From contig SCRT01000012.1 of assembly GCA_004298465.1 (NCBI GenBank), positions 292,846-356,845 of the forward strand: a stretch of DNA of 64,000 bases, written 5' to 3'. Made by a program: the position numbers and the translations under genes. This DNA is from Nevskiaceae bacterium. GTDB lineage: Bacteria > Pseudomonadota > Gammaproteobacteria > Nevskiales > Nevskiaceae. Below, piece after piece: positions 39,468-49,189 of the stretch (positions are counted from its first letter, which is position 1; each line of letters begins with the position of its first letter). A model generated the notes under the pieces. That model was not told the DNA's origin. It searched no databases and saw only the letters and a list, made by a program, of their open reading frames with translations.

Positions 39468-41300
39468 GTGACTGTGTCCGATTCTCCAGACATCCCCTCC
39501 GCTGCGCTTCGGCTGCTGCGTGAGGTTTTCGGTTACGCGAGTTTCCGTGGCCCGCAGGCCGGCATCATCGGGCAGGTAGTGGGCGGCGGTGATGCGCTGG
39601 TGCTGATGCCTACCGGTGGTGGGAAGTCGCTGTGTTACCAGATTCCGGCGCTGCTGCGCAGCGGCGTTGGGGTCGTTGTTTCGCCGTTGATCGCGTTGAT
39701 GCAGGATCAGGTGGAGGCGTTGCAGGCGGCGGGTGTGAAGGCGGCGGCGCTGAATTCCGGTTTGCCTGCGGAACGCCAGCGCGAGGTGTGGGCGCAAATG
39801 CGCGCTGGCGGGCTGGACCTGCTGTACGTGGCGCCGGAGCGCTTGCTGACGCCGGCGTTTCTGGATCTGCTGGGCCGCGTGCAGGTGGCGCTGTTTGCCA
39901 TCGACGAAGCGCACTGCGTGTCACAGTGGGGACACGACTTTCGGCCGGAATACCGCGAGTTGTCGCTGCTGCACGAACGCTTTCCGGAAGTGCCGCGCAT
40001 CGCGCTGACGGCAACGGCCGATCCGCGCACGCAGGAGGAGATCGTCGAGCGGCTGGGCTTGCGGGCGGCGCAGCGCTTCGTGTCCAGTTTCGACCGCCCC
40101 AATCTGCGCTATCGCGTGGAAGCCAAGCGCAACGCGCGGCGCCAGCTGGAGGATTTCCTGGGTGCGCACAACGGCGAGGCCGGCATCGTCTACTGCCGCA
40201 GCCGCCGCAAGGTGGAGCAGACGGCCGCGGCGCTTGCGGCGCTGGGGCTGGATGCGTGCCCTTACCACGCGGGCATGGCGGCGGATGAACGCGCCGACAA
40301 CCAGCGTCATTTCCTGCACGAGGACGGCGTGGTGATGGTCGCCACGGTGGCCTTCGGCATGGGCATCGACAAGCCCGACGTGCGTTTTGTGGCGCACCTG
40401 GACCTGCCGCGCTCCATCGAGGGTTATTACCAGGAAACCGGCCGTGCCGGGCGCGACGGCCTGCCGGCGGAAGCGTGGATGCTCTATGGCCTGCAGGACA
40501 TGGTGATGTTGCGCCAGTGGATCGACCAATCCGACGCCGACGAAGCCCGCAAATGGGTGGAGCGCGACAAGCTGGACGCGCTGCTGGCGTTTGCGGAAAC
40601 CACGCGTTGCCGCCGTGAACTGCTGCTGGGCACATTTGGCGAGCACTACGCCGGGCCGTGCCACAACTGCGACAACTGCCTGCATCCACCGGCGACGTGG
40701 GACGCTACCGTGCCGGCGCAGAAGGCATTGTCCGCCGTCTACCGCAGTGGCCAGCGGTTCGGTGCGGGCCATGTCATCGACACGCTGCGCGGTATGAACA
40801 CCGCCAGGGTGCAGCAACTCGGGCACGACCGCCTTTCCACCTTCGGCATCGGCAGTGCGCTCGATGCGAACCGCTGGCGCTCCGTGTTCCGCCAATTGCT
40901 GGCGCAGGGGCTGCTGGCTGCCGATGAAAACGGTGGCTTGCACCTGGCGGAAAAGAGCCGCGCCGTGCTGCGCGGCGAGCAGAAGCTGCTGCTGCGCGAG
41001 GATGCGGCAGGCACGCGCCGCCGCGACCGCGAGCGCAGCGGCGCCAGCGTTTCCGTGGCCGACAGCCTGTCGGCCGCCAGCCGCAAGTTGTTCGATGCCT
41101 TGCGCGCGCAGCGCCTGACGCTGGCGCATGAGAAAGGGGTGCCGCCCTACGTGATCTTCCACGACAAGACGCTGCTGGCGATGGTGGCGGAGCAGCCGCA
41201 CAGCCTGGAAGAAATGGGCGAGGTTCACGGGGTGGGGCGTGCCAAGCTGGAACGCTACGGCGAAGCTTTTCTGGATGTGATTCTCGATCAAGCCGACTGA
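39468..41300 (+). CDS. recQ: ATP-dependent DNA helicase RecQ
   Basis: A 610-residue 3'-5' helicase for recombination and fork repair. Domains in order: DEAH helicase ([59 protein letters not shown]), helicase C ([45 protein letters not shown]), a RecQ zinc site ([13 protein letters not shown]), a winged helix (about 420-500), and a C-terminal HRDC domain ([26 protein letters not shown]). GTG start. Length matches E. coli RecQ (609). Confidence 0.96.
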   Translation: MTVSDSPDIPSAALRLLREVFGYASFRGPQAGIIGQVVGGGDALVLMPTGGGKSLCYQIPALLRSGVGVVVSPLIALMQDQVEALQAAGVKAAALNSGLPAERQREVWAQMRAGGLDLLYVAPERLLTPAFLDLLGRVQVALFAIDEAHCVSQWGHDFRPEYRELSLLHERFPEVPRIALTATADPRTQEEIVERLGLRAAQRFVSSFDRPNLRYRVEAKRNARRQLEDFLGAHNGEAGIVYCRSRRKVEQTAAALAALGLDACPYHAGMAADERADNQRHFLHEDGVVMVATVAFGMGIDKPDVRFVAHLDLPRSIEGYYQETGRAGRDGLPAEAWMLYGLQDMVMLRQWIDQSDADEARKWVERDKLDALLAFAETTRCRRELLLGTFGEHYAGPCHNCDNCLHPPATWDATVPAQKALSAVYRSGQRFGAGHVIDTLRGMNTARVQQLGHDRLSTFGIGSALDANRWRSVFRQLLAQGLLAADENGGLHLAEKSRAVLRGEQKLLLREDAAGTRRRDRERSGASVSVADSLSAASRKLFDALRAQRLTLAHEKGVPPYVIFHDKTLLAMVAEQPHSLEEMGEVHGVGRAKLERYGEAFLDVILDQAD

Positions 41301-41607
41301 CCCCTGCCGCCCGGCGTCGGGGGCAGGCGGCTTCGACGAAAGTCCATGGGTTGTCATAGACTGAATGTGGACTGAGGCCTGTTCGATGTTCCGGTACGGC
41401 ATCCCGGCATCCGCAACCGGAAGTTCGCAGCTCGTCTCCACGCGATGACGGGATGGCCCGTGCAACAGCAAAGGGATTTGCCTTGCGGATTGCGGAACGC
41501 GGCGCGCCGGTGTCCACGATCATTCTTTAGAGGTGTATTGCCGAGCGGGTGCGCGAGGCAATGACGGCGGCTGGCAGCACGCCGCACGCGAACAGGAGAG
41601 CCGCTTT

Positions 41608-44502
41608 TTGGATTGGAGTCATGCACCGGCCGTGTGGTTGATCCTGTTGCCCTTCGTGGCGAGCGGGTTGGCTGCAATATGGCCACGGCGGTGGCATCCC
41701 GGGTACGTCATGACCGGCACCGGTGCGCTCGGGCTGGCGGTGCTGGGCTGGTGGGCACCGGGGCTGCTGGACGGCGAAGTCGTGCGCTGGCAGCACGCCT
41801 GGATGCCGGCACTGGGTCTGGATTTTTCGCTGTACATCGACGGGCTGGCGGCGCTGTTCGCCTTGCTGGTGTTCGGTATCGGCATCCTGGTGGCCATCTA
41901 CGCGCGCTATTACATGCCGGCGCATTACCCGCTCAAGCGTTTTTACACGCTGATGCTGGCGTTCATGGGCGCCATGCTGGGCATCGTCATGGCCGGCAAC
42001 GTGATCCAGCTAGTGTTTTTCTGGGAACTGACGAGCCTCGTCTCCTTTCTGCTGATCGGTTACTGGCATCAGGGTGAATCGGCACGGGACGCGGCGCGGA
42101 CAGCGTTGATCGTTACCGGCGGCGGCGGTCTGTGCCTGCTGGGGGGTGCGCTGCTGCTGGGGCACATCGTTGGAAGCTACGATTTGGGGGCAATCCTGGC
42201 GTCCGGGGACACCATCAGGAACAGCCCGTTGTATGAAGTGACGCTGGTGCTGATCCTGCTCGGCGCGCTCAGCAAGAGCGCCCAGTTCCCGTTCCATTTC
42301 TGGCTGCCGCAGGCGATGTCGGCGCCGACCCCCGTGTCGGCCTACCTGCATTCCGCAACGATGGTGAAGGCCGGCGTGTTCCTGCTGCTGCGCTTCTGGC
42401 CGGTGCTGGCGGGTACGGATGCGTGGTTCTGGGGCGTTGGTACGGCAGGGCTGGTGTCCTTGCTGCTGGGCGCGTGGATAGCCACTTTCCAGCAGGACCT
42501 GAAGGCCATCCTGGCTTATTCCACCATCAGCCATCTGGGGCTGATCATGATGATGGTGGGTTTCGGCAGCACGCTGGGCGTCGTGGCAGCGCTGTTCCAC
42601 GTCATCAACCACGCCACGTTCAAGGCCTCGCTGTTCATGGCGGCGGGGGCCATCGACCACGAGGCCGGCACGCGCGACCTGCGGCGGCTGGGCGGCTTGC
42701 GGCGGTTGATGCCGATCACGGCCACGCTGGCGCTGATTTCCGGCGCGGCCATGGCGGGGGTGCCACTGCTGAACGGCTTCCTGTCGAAGGAAATGTTCTT
42801 TGCCGTGACGCTGGGCTCCGATTACGGCACCTGGGTGGATACGGGCGTGGTGCTGTTTGCCGTGCTGGCGGCCGGGCTCAGCGTGGCTTATTCGCTGCGG
42901 CTGCTGGTGGGCACGTTTTTCGGCCCGGTTTCGCTGGATTCCCCGCGTTCGCCGGGGGAGCCGCCGCGCTGGATGCGCGTGCCGATTGCGCTGCTTTCCC
43001 TGTTGTGCCTGCTGGTCGGCATCCTGCCGGCGCGTGTGGTCGGGCCGGTGCTGCATGCGGCCGCTGCGGCCGTCCTCGGTGCGGAGCTGCCGGTTTACAG
43101 CCTGCAGTTATGGCACGGCTTCACGTGGCCGCTGGTGATGAGCATTGCGGCTTTCGCATCGGGTTGCGTGTTCTATGTCGTCACGCGGTCCTATCTGGCA
43201 GAGCGGGAAGCAACCGCGTGGATCGCGCCCGTCAGTGCCCGGCGCGTGTTCGAATGGGTGATGGTGATGCTGACGGAAACCTTGCCGCGCTGGCAGCAGG
43301 CGGTTTTCCCCGCCCGCCATCTGCAGGTCCAGTTGCGGGTGCTGTTCGGTATGGCGGCGGGTGTTGCGGCGCTCGTCCTGGTGCAATTTGCATGGCAGGT
43401 GCCCGCACCGGGCCGGATCGACGTAGGGCTGGCGGTGTTGTGGCTGGTGGGTAGTGGTTGCGCGATCGGCGCCGCGCGGCAGGCGAAGTTCCACCGCATG
43501 ACGGCCTTGATGCTGAGTGGCGGGGCCGGGCTGGCGGTGGCCATTACCTTCGTATGGCTGTCGGCCCCGGACCTGGCCGCCACGCAGTTGCTGGTGGAAT
43601 CCGTGACGACCGTGCTGCTGCTGCTCGGCTTGCGCTGGCTGCCGAAGCGCATTCCGGGGCTGGTGCGCTCGTCGCCGCGCACGCGCCGGCGGCGGCTGGG
43701 TGACTTCCTCATCGCCTCCGTGGCCGGGGGCGGCATGGGCATGCTGGCGTATCTGGCGATGCTGCACCCGCTGCCCGACGCCGTTTCCCGCTTCTTCATC
43801 GAAAATGCCCTGCCGGGTGGCGGCGGCCGGAACGTGGTGAACGTGATCCTCGTGGACTTCCGCAGCTTCGACACGCTCGGGGAAATCACCGTGCTGGCCA
43901 TCGTCGCGCTGTCCATCTACGGCGTGCTGCGGCGCTTCCGCCCGGCGAACGAAAGCCTCGGCACGCCGCACTTGCGGCTTCAGGCCAAAGGCGGCGACCC
44001 GGCCATGCGCCCGGCGCATCCGGGTGCCACGCTGCCCGGTTTCATGGCGGTGCCGGCGCGTTTGGTGCTGCTGGTTTCTCCTTTCGCCCTGCTGTTCGCC
44101 GTCCACCTGCTGGTGCGGGGCCACAACCTGCCGGGCGGCGGGTTCGTGGCCGGGTTGGCGGTGACGCTGGTGTTGATCGTGCTGTGCATGGCGCGCGGCG
44201 TACGCTGGGTGGAGGCACGGGTACGGGTGGCGCCGCTGCGCTGGATCGCCTTCGGCTGGCTGCTGGCGCTGGCGACCGGGACAGGCGCCATGCTGCTGGG
44301 GCGGCCGTTCCTGACTTCCTGGCACGGCAGCGGCACGCTGCCGGTGCTGGGCACCTGGCATTTCGCCAGCGCACTGTTCTTCGACCTCGGCGTGTTCGCG
44401 GTGGTGGTCGGTGTGGCGACGCTGATTCTCATCGCGCTGGCCCACCAGTCCGTGCGGGCGCCCATCGGTGTCGTGCGGCACGATGACACGGAGCCGACGT
44501 AG
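41608..44502 (+). CDS. mrpA: Mrp Na+/H+ antiporter subunit A fused to subunit B
   Basis: A roughly 964-residue polytopic protein, the ion-translocating core of the Mrp complex. The N-terminal 500 residues are NuoL/MrpA-like (FYTLMLAFMGAMLGIVMAGN, FFWELTSLVSFLLIGYW, KSAQFPFHFWLPQAMSAPTPVSAYLHSATMVKAG, LAYSTISHLGLIMMM). A MrpA C-terminal region (about 650-800) follows, then a fused MrpB domain from about 815 (LLVRGHNLPGGGFVAGL). The likely start is TTG (LDWSHAP) with AGGAG 9 bases upstream; no ATG is in frame there. The TAG stop shares its last base with the mrpC GTG. The 307 bp before it hold no gene, only a CCTGCC/GGCAGG hairpin at 41304-41329. Confidence 0.92.
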   Translation: MDWSHAPAVWLILLPFVASGLAAIWPRRWHPGYVMTGTGALGLAVLGWWAPGLLDGEVVRWQHAWMPALGLDFSLYIDGLAALFALLVFGIGILVAIYARYYMPAHYPLKRFYTLMLAFMGAMLGIVMAGNVIQLVFFWELTSLVSFLLIGYWHQGESARDAARTALIVTGGGGLCLLGGALLLGHIVGSYDLGAILASGDTIRNSPLYEVTLVLILLGALSKSAQFPFHFWLPQAMSAPTPVSAYLHSATMVKAGVFLLLRFWPVLAGTDAWFWGVGTAGLVSLLLGAWIATFQQDLKAILAYSTISHLGLIMMMVGFGSTLGVVAALFHVINHATFKASLFMAAGAIDHEAGTRDLRRLGGLRRLMPITATLALISGAAMAGVPLLNGFLSKEMFFAVTLGSDYGTWVDTGVVLFAVLAAGLSVAYSLRLLVGTFFGPVSLDSPRSPGEPPRWMRVPIALLSLLCLLVGILPARVVGPVLHAAAAAVLGAELPVYSLQLWHGFTWPLVMSIAAFASGCVFYVVTRSYLAEREATAWIAPVSARRVFEWVMVMLTETLPRWQQAVFPARHLQVQLRVLFGMAAGVAALVLVQFAWQVPAPGRIDVGLAVLWLVGSGCAIGAARQAKFHRMTALMLSGGAGLAVAITFVWLSAPDLAATQLLVESVTTVLLLLGLRWLPKRIPGLVRSSPRTRRRRLGDFLIASVAGGGMGMLAYLAMLHPLPDAVSRFFIENALPGGGGRNVVNVILVDFRSFDTLGEITVLAIVALSIYGVLRRFRPANESLGTPHLRLQAKGGDPAMRPAHPGATLPGFMAVPARLVLLVSPFALLFAVHLLVRGHNLPGGGFVAGLAVTLVLIVLCMARGVRWVEARVRVAPLRWIAFGWLLALATGTGAMLLGRPFLTSWHGSGTLPVLGTWHFASALFFDLGVFAVVVGVATLILIALAHQSVRAPIGVVRHDDTEPT

Positions 44503-44840
44503 TGGAAGCCGTACTGGCCATCGCAATCGGCGTGCTCGGTGCTTCCGGTATCTGGCTGTTGCTGCGTCCGCGCACGTTCCAGGTCATCATCGGCCTGGGC
44601 TTGTTGTCCTACGCCGTCAACCTGTTCATATTCTCGGTCGGTGGCTTGCGGCGTGGCGCCGACCCGGTGCTGGGTACAGTGGCGGCGGCCGGGTCCTATG
44701 CCGATCCGTTGCCGCAGGCGCTGGTACTGACGGCGATCGTCATCGGTTTTGCCACCACGGCGCTGTTCCTCGTGGTGCTGCTGACGTCGCGCGGCATGGC
44801 TGGCAATGACCATGTGGACGGCAAGGACGGCCCGGCATGA
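44502..44840 (+). CDS. mrpC: Mrp antiporter subunit C
   Basis: 112 residues, three transmembrane helices, NuoK-like. Marks: GVLGASGIWLLLRPRTFQVIIGLGLLSYAVNLFIF and ADPLPQALVLTAIVIGFATTALFLVVLL, the conserved DPLPQALVLTAIVIG block of MrpC/MnhC. GTG start in TAGTG with mrpA; ATGA overlap with mrpD. Confidence 0.95.
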   Translation: MEAVLAIAIGVLGASGIWLLLRPRTFQVIIGLGLLSYAVNLFIFSVGGLRRGADPVLGTVAAAGSYADPLPQALVLTAIVIGFATTALFLVVLLTSRGMAGNDHVDGKDGPA

Positions 44841-46381
44841 TGACGTGGCTGCCGGTTCTGCCGATTCTTCTGCCGCTGCTGGCGGCAGCCCTGCAGCTGC
44901 TGGCGGGCGCGCACCGGCGTCGCCGGGTGGCGGCGGTCAGCGTGGTGTCCTGCGTGGCATTGCTGGTTCTCGCGCTGGTGCTGGTTGTGGACATGAGCAC
45001 GGCGCCGCCACAGGTCTATCGCATCGGCGACTGGCCGGCGCGTTTCGGCATCGTGCTGGTGGTGGACCGGCTGTCGGCGCTGATGCTGCTGATCACCGCC
45101 GTGCTGGCCCTGGCGGTGGTGCCGCACTTGCTGGGGCGGTGGATCTACCACGGCGTGTACCTGCAGCCGCTGGTGCAACTGCTGCTGTGCGGCGTGAACG
45201 GCGCATTCCTGACCGGCGACCTGTTCAATCTGTTCGTGTTCTTTGAAGTGTTGCTGGCCGCGTCCTACGGCCTGTCGCTGTATGGCTCCGGGCCACGGCG
45301 TGTGGGGGCCAGCCTGCATTACATCGCCATCAACTTAGCGGCTTCGGCGCTGTTGCTGGTGGGCATCAGCCTGGTGCTGGCGGCGACCGGCTCGCTGAAC
45401 ATGGCGGCGATCGCTCGGCAAGTCCCACAGTTGACGGACAACGCACGCCTGCTGCTGCACGTCGGAGCCGGTCTGCTGGCACTGGCGTTCCTGGTCAAGG
45501 CCGCCATCTGGCCGCTGGGCTTCTGGCTGCCGCGCACGTATTCCAGCGCCATTGCGCCCGTTGCCGCATTGTTTGCGATCATGACGGAAGTGGGGGTTTA
45601 CGTGCTGTTGCGCCTTAGCGTGCTGGTTTTGGGCGCCGATGCGGGGCCGTCGGCGCGGCTGGGCGCGGATGTGCTGCTGGCGCTGGGTGTGGTGTCGGTG
45701 GGCGTTGCCACCATCGGCGTGCTGGGCGCGCGCGAACTGGGCAAGTTGGCCGCCTGGTCTGTGTTGTTGTCTTCCGGCACCCTGGTGGGCGCCATCGGTG
45801 TGCAGCAGCCGCTGGTGACGGCCGGTGCGCTGGCTTATCTGGCCATTTCAGTGCCCAGCCTCGCCGCGTTGTTCCTGCTGACCGGGCTGATCGTCGACGA
45901 GCAGGAAACCCAGGAACCCCAGCAACTGGAACCTTACGACCCGGCGGGTGACGCGCTCTACGAGCACGAGGACGAGCGTGACCTGCGCTCGCCGTTGTCG
46001 GTGGTGATCGTCAGCGTGGCGTTTTTCGCCACCGCCATCCTGCTGACCGGGCTGCCGCCGTTTGCCGGGTTCCTGGCCAAGTTCAGCCTGCTGGCGCCGC
46101 TGCTGAACTATGGCGTCGGGGCGCAGTGCCTGTTTGCAGCGATCCTGCTCGGTGGCTTCGGCACGCTGGTGGCGTTCTGCCGTGCCGGCATCCAGATCTT
46201 CTGGGCCGACGACCAGTGGGTCTTCCCGCGCGTGCGTGGCCGCAACGTGCTGCCGGTGGCGGGCTTGTTGCTGCTGTGCCTGGCGTTCAGCGCATGGACG
46301 GTTGCGCCCTGGCATTACGTGGAAAGCGCTGCGCAGCAGATTCACGCTGCGGCCCTGTACCAACAAGCGGTGCTGCCATGA
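44837..46381 (+). CDS. mrpD: Mrp antiporter subunit D
   Basis: A 514-residue, about 14-helix NuoN/MrpD-like antiporter subunit. Hallmarks: LLCGVNGAFLTGDLFNLFVFFEVLLAASYGL, the proton-path Lys in FLVKAAIWPLGFWLPRTYSSAIAPVAALFA, LAAWSVLLSSGTLVG and LTGLPPFAGFLAKFSLL. A charged insert of about 30 residues (DEQETQEPQQLEPYDPAGDA) near residue 355 is probably a cytoplasmic loop. It overlaps mrpC and mrpE by 4 bases each. Confidence 0.95.
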   Translation: MMTWLPVLPILLPLLAAALQLLAGAHRRRRVAAVSVVSCVALLVLALVLVVDMSTAPPQVYRIGDWPARFGIVLVVDRLSALMLLITAVLALAVVPHLLGRWIYHGVYLQPLVQLLLCGVNGAFLTGDLFNLFVFFEVLLAASYGLSLYGSGPRRVGASLHYIAINLAASALLLVGISLVLAATGSLNMAAIARQVPQLTDNARLLLHVGAGLLALAFLVKAAIWPLGFWLPRTYSSAIAPVAALFAIMTEVGVYVLLRLSVLVLGADAGPSARLGADVLLALGVVSVGVATIGVLGARELGKLAAWSVLLSSGTLVGAIGVQQPLVTAGALAYLAISVPSLAALFLLTGLIVDEQETQEPQQLEPYDPAGDALYEHEDERDLRSPLSVVIVSVAFFATAILLTGLPPFAGFLAKFSLLAPLLNYGVGAQCLFAAILLGGFGTLVAFCRAGIQIFWADDQWVFPRVRGRNVLPVAGLLLLCLAFSAWTVAPWHYVESAAQQIHAAALYQQAVLP

Positions 46382-46866
46382 AGCGCTGGCTGCCGCACCC
46401 GCTGCTGAGCTTCGCGCTGCTGGCGATGTGGCTGCTGCTGCAGCATAGCCTCGCGCCGACCGACGTGCTGCTGGGGCTGATCCTGGCCGGGTTGATTCCG
46501 CGCCTGTGGGCACGCTTGGAACCGCCTGCGCTGCGTTTGGCGAGCGGGTTTGTGGCGCTGCGGCTGGCGTTGCGCGTGGCCGGCGACATCCTGTGGTCGA
46601 ATCTCATGGTCATGCGGCGCATCTGGTCGCGGCGTGCGGAACCCGCTTCCGGTTTCGTGACGATCCCGCTGGAGCTGCGCGATCCGTGGGGGCTGGCGGT
46701 GCTGGCGGCCATCATCAGCGCCACGCCCGGCACGGTATGGGTGAGCCACGATGCGCGTCGCCAGCTGCTGGTGATCCACGTGCTGGAACTCGTGGACGCC
46801 GCCACCAGCGCGGGCACCATCAAGCAGCGTTACGAGCGCCCCCTGATGGAGATCCTGCAGTGTTGA
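46378..46866 (+). CDS. mrpE: Mrp antiporter subunit E
   Basis: 162 residues with two N-terminal hydrophobic segments and a cytoplasmic domain. Family marks: PTDVLLGLILAGLIPRL, VAGDILWSNLMVMRRIW, FVTIPLELRDPWGLAVLAAIISATPGTVWV and LLVIHVLELVDAA. The TGATG junction with mrpF shares one base. Confidence 0.94.
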   Translation: MKRWLPHPLLSFALLAMWLLLQHSLAPTDVLLGLILAGLIPRLWARLEPPALRLASGFVALRLALRVAGDILWSNLMVMRRIWSRRAEPASGFVTIPLELRDPWGLAVLAAIISATPGTVWVSHDARRQLLVIHVLELVDAATSAGTIKQRYERPLMEILQC

Positions 46867-47144
46867 TGTCCTCCCTGGCCAGCTTGATGCTGTTGATCGC
46901 CCAGTTGCTGCTGCTGCTGGCGCTGGCGGGTGCCGTGTGGCGCCTGCTGCGCGGCCCGGCCGTGCAGGACCGCGTCGTGGCGCTGGACGCCTGCTACACG
47001 GACGGCCTGCTGCTGATGCTCGCCATCGCGCTGCGTACCGGCAGCATCCTGTACGTGGAAATGGCGCTCATCATCGCCCTGTTCGGCTTCATCACCACCA
47101 TGGCCTTTGCCAAGTTCCTGCTGCGCGGAGAAGTGATCGAATGA
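46866..47144 (+). CDS. mrpF: Mrp antiporter subunit F
   Basis: 92 residues, three transmembrane helices. RLLRGPAVQDRVVALDACYTDGLLLMLAIA and ALFGFITTMAFAKFLLRGEVIE match the MrpF/MnhF pattern (RGPxxxDRVVALD). The start is the ATG in TGATG; a TTG one codon earlier is possible. It overlaps mrpG by 4 bases. Confidence 0.93.
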   Translation: MSSLASLMLLIAQLLLLLALAGAVWRLLRGPAVQDRVVALDACYTDGLLLMLAIALRTGSILYVEMALIIALFGFITTMAFAKFLLRGEVIE

Positions 47145-47500
47145 ACGCCCTGCAACAGTTGCCGTCGTGGGCGGCCGTGCTGGTCGCCGGGCTGGCCCTG
47201 ATGAGCGCGGTGCTGGCGTTCAGCGGGTCGCTGGGCCTGCTGCGTTTCCGCGCGTTCTACCAGCGTGCGCACGCTCCCACATTGGGCACCACGGCCGGCG
47301 TGGCGTGCATGGTGGGGGCCGTCGTCCTGTGCTTCTCGCTGCTGCAGGACGGGCTGGCTGTGCGCGCGCTGCTGATCGGCGTGCTGTTGCTGGTGACCGC
47401 GCCCATCGGCCTGCTGCTGGTGGTGCGCGCCGCGCTGGCTCGTGATCACCTTGCCGGCACACCGGGTATTCCTCCGTGGGATGACGATCTGGAGGAATGA
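47141..47500 (+). CDS. mrpG: Mrp antiporter subunit G
   Basis: 119 residues, three helices. FSGSLGLLRFRAFYQRAHAPTLGTTAGV is the MrpG/MnhG/PhaG signature (LGxxRFxDxxxRxHAxT), followed by LLIGVLLLVTAPIGLLLVVRAAL. The acidic tail DDDLEE is unremarkable. It closes the six-gene mrp operon; the next gene is convergent. Confidence 0.94.
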   Translation: MNALQQLPSWAAVLVAGLALMSAVLAFSGSLGLLRFRAFYQRAHAPTLGTTAGVACMVGAVVLCFSLLQDGLAVRALLIGVLLLVTAPIGLLLVVRAALARDHLAGTPGIPPWDDDLEE

Positions 47501-47506
47501 CCGGCC

Positions 47507-48712
47507 TCAGTAAAGCAGAAGATCGCGCGTCCGCTCCCGCCACGCGGTTTCGTCTGATCGCGCCAGCGCGTCGAGGTCGGCGGATGTGGCGGCTGCGTCA
47601 TCCACCCATTCGCGCAGCAGCGGGCTGCCGTTGATGACGTCGATGGCGAGTCGTTCGTGTTCGTATTCGTAGGGGAAGTCGCGCCACAGCGGATAACCCG
47701 GTTGCAAGCTGCGGAGGGCCTTGAAGGCCAGCGCCTGCAGCCGCCACGGGCGGAAGACGGCAGGGTCGTACCACGGGCCGGCAACGTGGATCTGCATGCC
47801 GTGGCACAGTTCGCCGTGGTGCTTGTGGAAAGTCGGTTCGAAAGCGCATTCGCGCAGCCGGCAGCCGGCCAGCCACGCGGGCGCCAGCTGCTCCATGCGG
47901 GCGATGAGCGCCGGAGGGTCGAGGTCCGGGGCGCCAAAGCATTCCAGTGGCCGCGTGGTGCCGCGGCCTTCCGACAGCGTGGTCCCCTCCAGCATCACGG
48001 TGCCGGCATAGCAGCGCGCCATCGACAGGTTCGGCGCGTTGGGGCTGGGGTTCACCCACTCGCGTTCCGGCGGCCAGCCGTAGCCCGGTGCGGCATCCGG
48101 CCGCCAGCCCTGCATGGGCACGACGTGCAGGTCCATGTCCAGCCGCAGCGTGCGCATGAACCACAGCGCCAGCTCGGCCATCGTCAGGCCGTGGCGCATC
48201 GGTAGCGGTCCGGCACCCACGAAGCTTTCCCAGCCGGCACGCAGCTGGATGCCTTCCACTGGCCGCCCGGCAGGGTTCGGGCGGTCCAGCACCCACACGC
48301 TTTTACCTTTCGCAGCCGCCGCTTCCAGCACGTAGCGCAGCGTGGTGATGAAGGTGTAGATGCGGCAGCCGAGGTCCTGCAGGTCCACCAGCAGCACGTC
48401 GAACGTATCCAGCATCGCCGTCGTCGGCCGGCGCACTTTCCCGTAAAGGCTGAACACCGGGATGCCGAGGCGCGGGTCTGCGTGGTCCGGCGACTCCACC
48501 ATGTTGTCCTGCTTGTCGCCGCGCAAGCCATGCTGCGGGCCGAAGGCTGCTGTCAGGCGCAGATCCGGGCAGGCAGCCAGGGCGTCCAGCGCGTGCGTCA
48601 GGTTCGCGGTGACGGATGCCGGATGCGCGAGCAGCGCCACGCGCTGGCCGACCAGCGGGCGGCGCAGGACGGGGTCGGCAAGCAGGCGGTCAAGACCGAA
48701 CTGGACGGACAT
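47507..48712 (-). CDS. namZ: DUF1343 protein, probable exo-beta-N-acetylmuramidase NamZ
   Basis: A 401-residue protein of the DUF1343 family, whose founding member NamZ removes terminal MurNAc from peptidoglycan fragments. Family marks: GQRVALLAHPASV, AAFGPQHGLRGDKQDNM, IPVFSLYGKVRRPT, LLVDLQDLGCRIYTFITTLRYVLEAA, VLDRPNPAGRPVEG, PMRHGLTMAELALWF, SMARCYAGTVMLEGTTLSEGRGTTRPLECFGAPD and FEPTFHKHHGELCHG. No export signal is visible, so it may act on imported muropeptides, in line with ampG at 18 kb. Confidence 0.85.
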   Translation of the reverse strand: MSVQFGLDRLLADPVLRRPLVGQRVALLAHPASVTANLTHALDALAACPDLRLTAAFGPQHGLRGDKQDNMVESPDHADPRLGIPVFSLYGKVRRPTTAMLDTFDVLLVDLQDLGCRIYTFITTLRYVLEAAAAKGKSVWVLDRPNPAGRPVEGIQLRAGWESFVGAGPLPMRHGLTMAELALWFMRTLRLDMDLHVVPMQGWRPDAAPGYGWPPEREWVNPSPNAPNLSMARCYAGTVMLEGTTLSEGRGTTRPLECFGAPDLDPPALIARMEQLAPAWLAGCRLRECAFEPTFHKHHGELCHGMQIHVAGPWYDPAVFRPWRLQALAFKALRSLQPGYPLWRDFPYEYEHERLAIDVINGSPLLREWVDDAAATSADLDALARSDETAWRERTRDLLLY

Positions 48713-48925
48713 GGAGGCAGCGGTGGACAGGGGGAGTTGTGAGTATGGCGGAAAGAGTGAGCAGTGAGCGGCAAGCGGTTAGCAGCTGAAGAGCGCGCGG
48801 TTACTGCCGTGCCAACCGGCGCGTACCACTCGCAGTGCAGATCAGCTTTTCTTGCCCGTTGGGCGGCGCCGGCTCGGACGCTTTTCGCCGCAGGGGTTGT
48901 CGTCGCCAGCCGGGCATGTTTCTTT

Positions 48926-48955
48926 GGTGACTTTCTTGCGTCAAGCAAAGTCACC
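48926..48955. repeat. Long inverted repeat / hairpin
   Basis: GGTGACTTT and AAAGTCACC form a perfect 9-bp stem, extended inside by CTTG/CAAG around CGT with one bulged base. It lies in a 477-bp stretch (48713-49189) without a supportable gene. Hairpins of this GGTnACTTT...AAAGTnACC form recur in many proteobacterial genomes, often near gene ends. Role unknown. Confidence 0.6.
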
Positions 48956-49189
48956 GCGCCGCCGGGCGCGGTCCCGGCCAATCCGTGCGTGGCGATCACC
49001 GTGCGTGGTTTCTGGCTAGGAACGGGGATTCGACATTCGTGAGCGACGAGCAGCCCCAAATCTGTGCTGCCGCGCAGTTGCACGGTGGCTTGCCGGCTGG
49101 CGCGGAATAGGGTTCACTGCCCCGCGCTGCTGCCCTGCGAAGGGGGCAGATTCTCCGCTGTCGCGGTGTCTTGCAGGATCCCCAAACCC

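Noticed and set aside
48764..49042. A 92-codon plus-strand ORF before purU
   Set aside because: It is built around a common proteobacterial hairpin (FFGDFLASSK stretch) that often produces false genes; no ribosome site and no domain.
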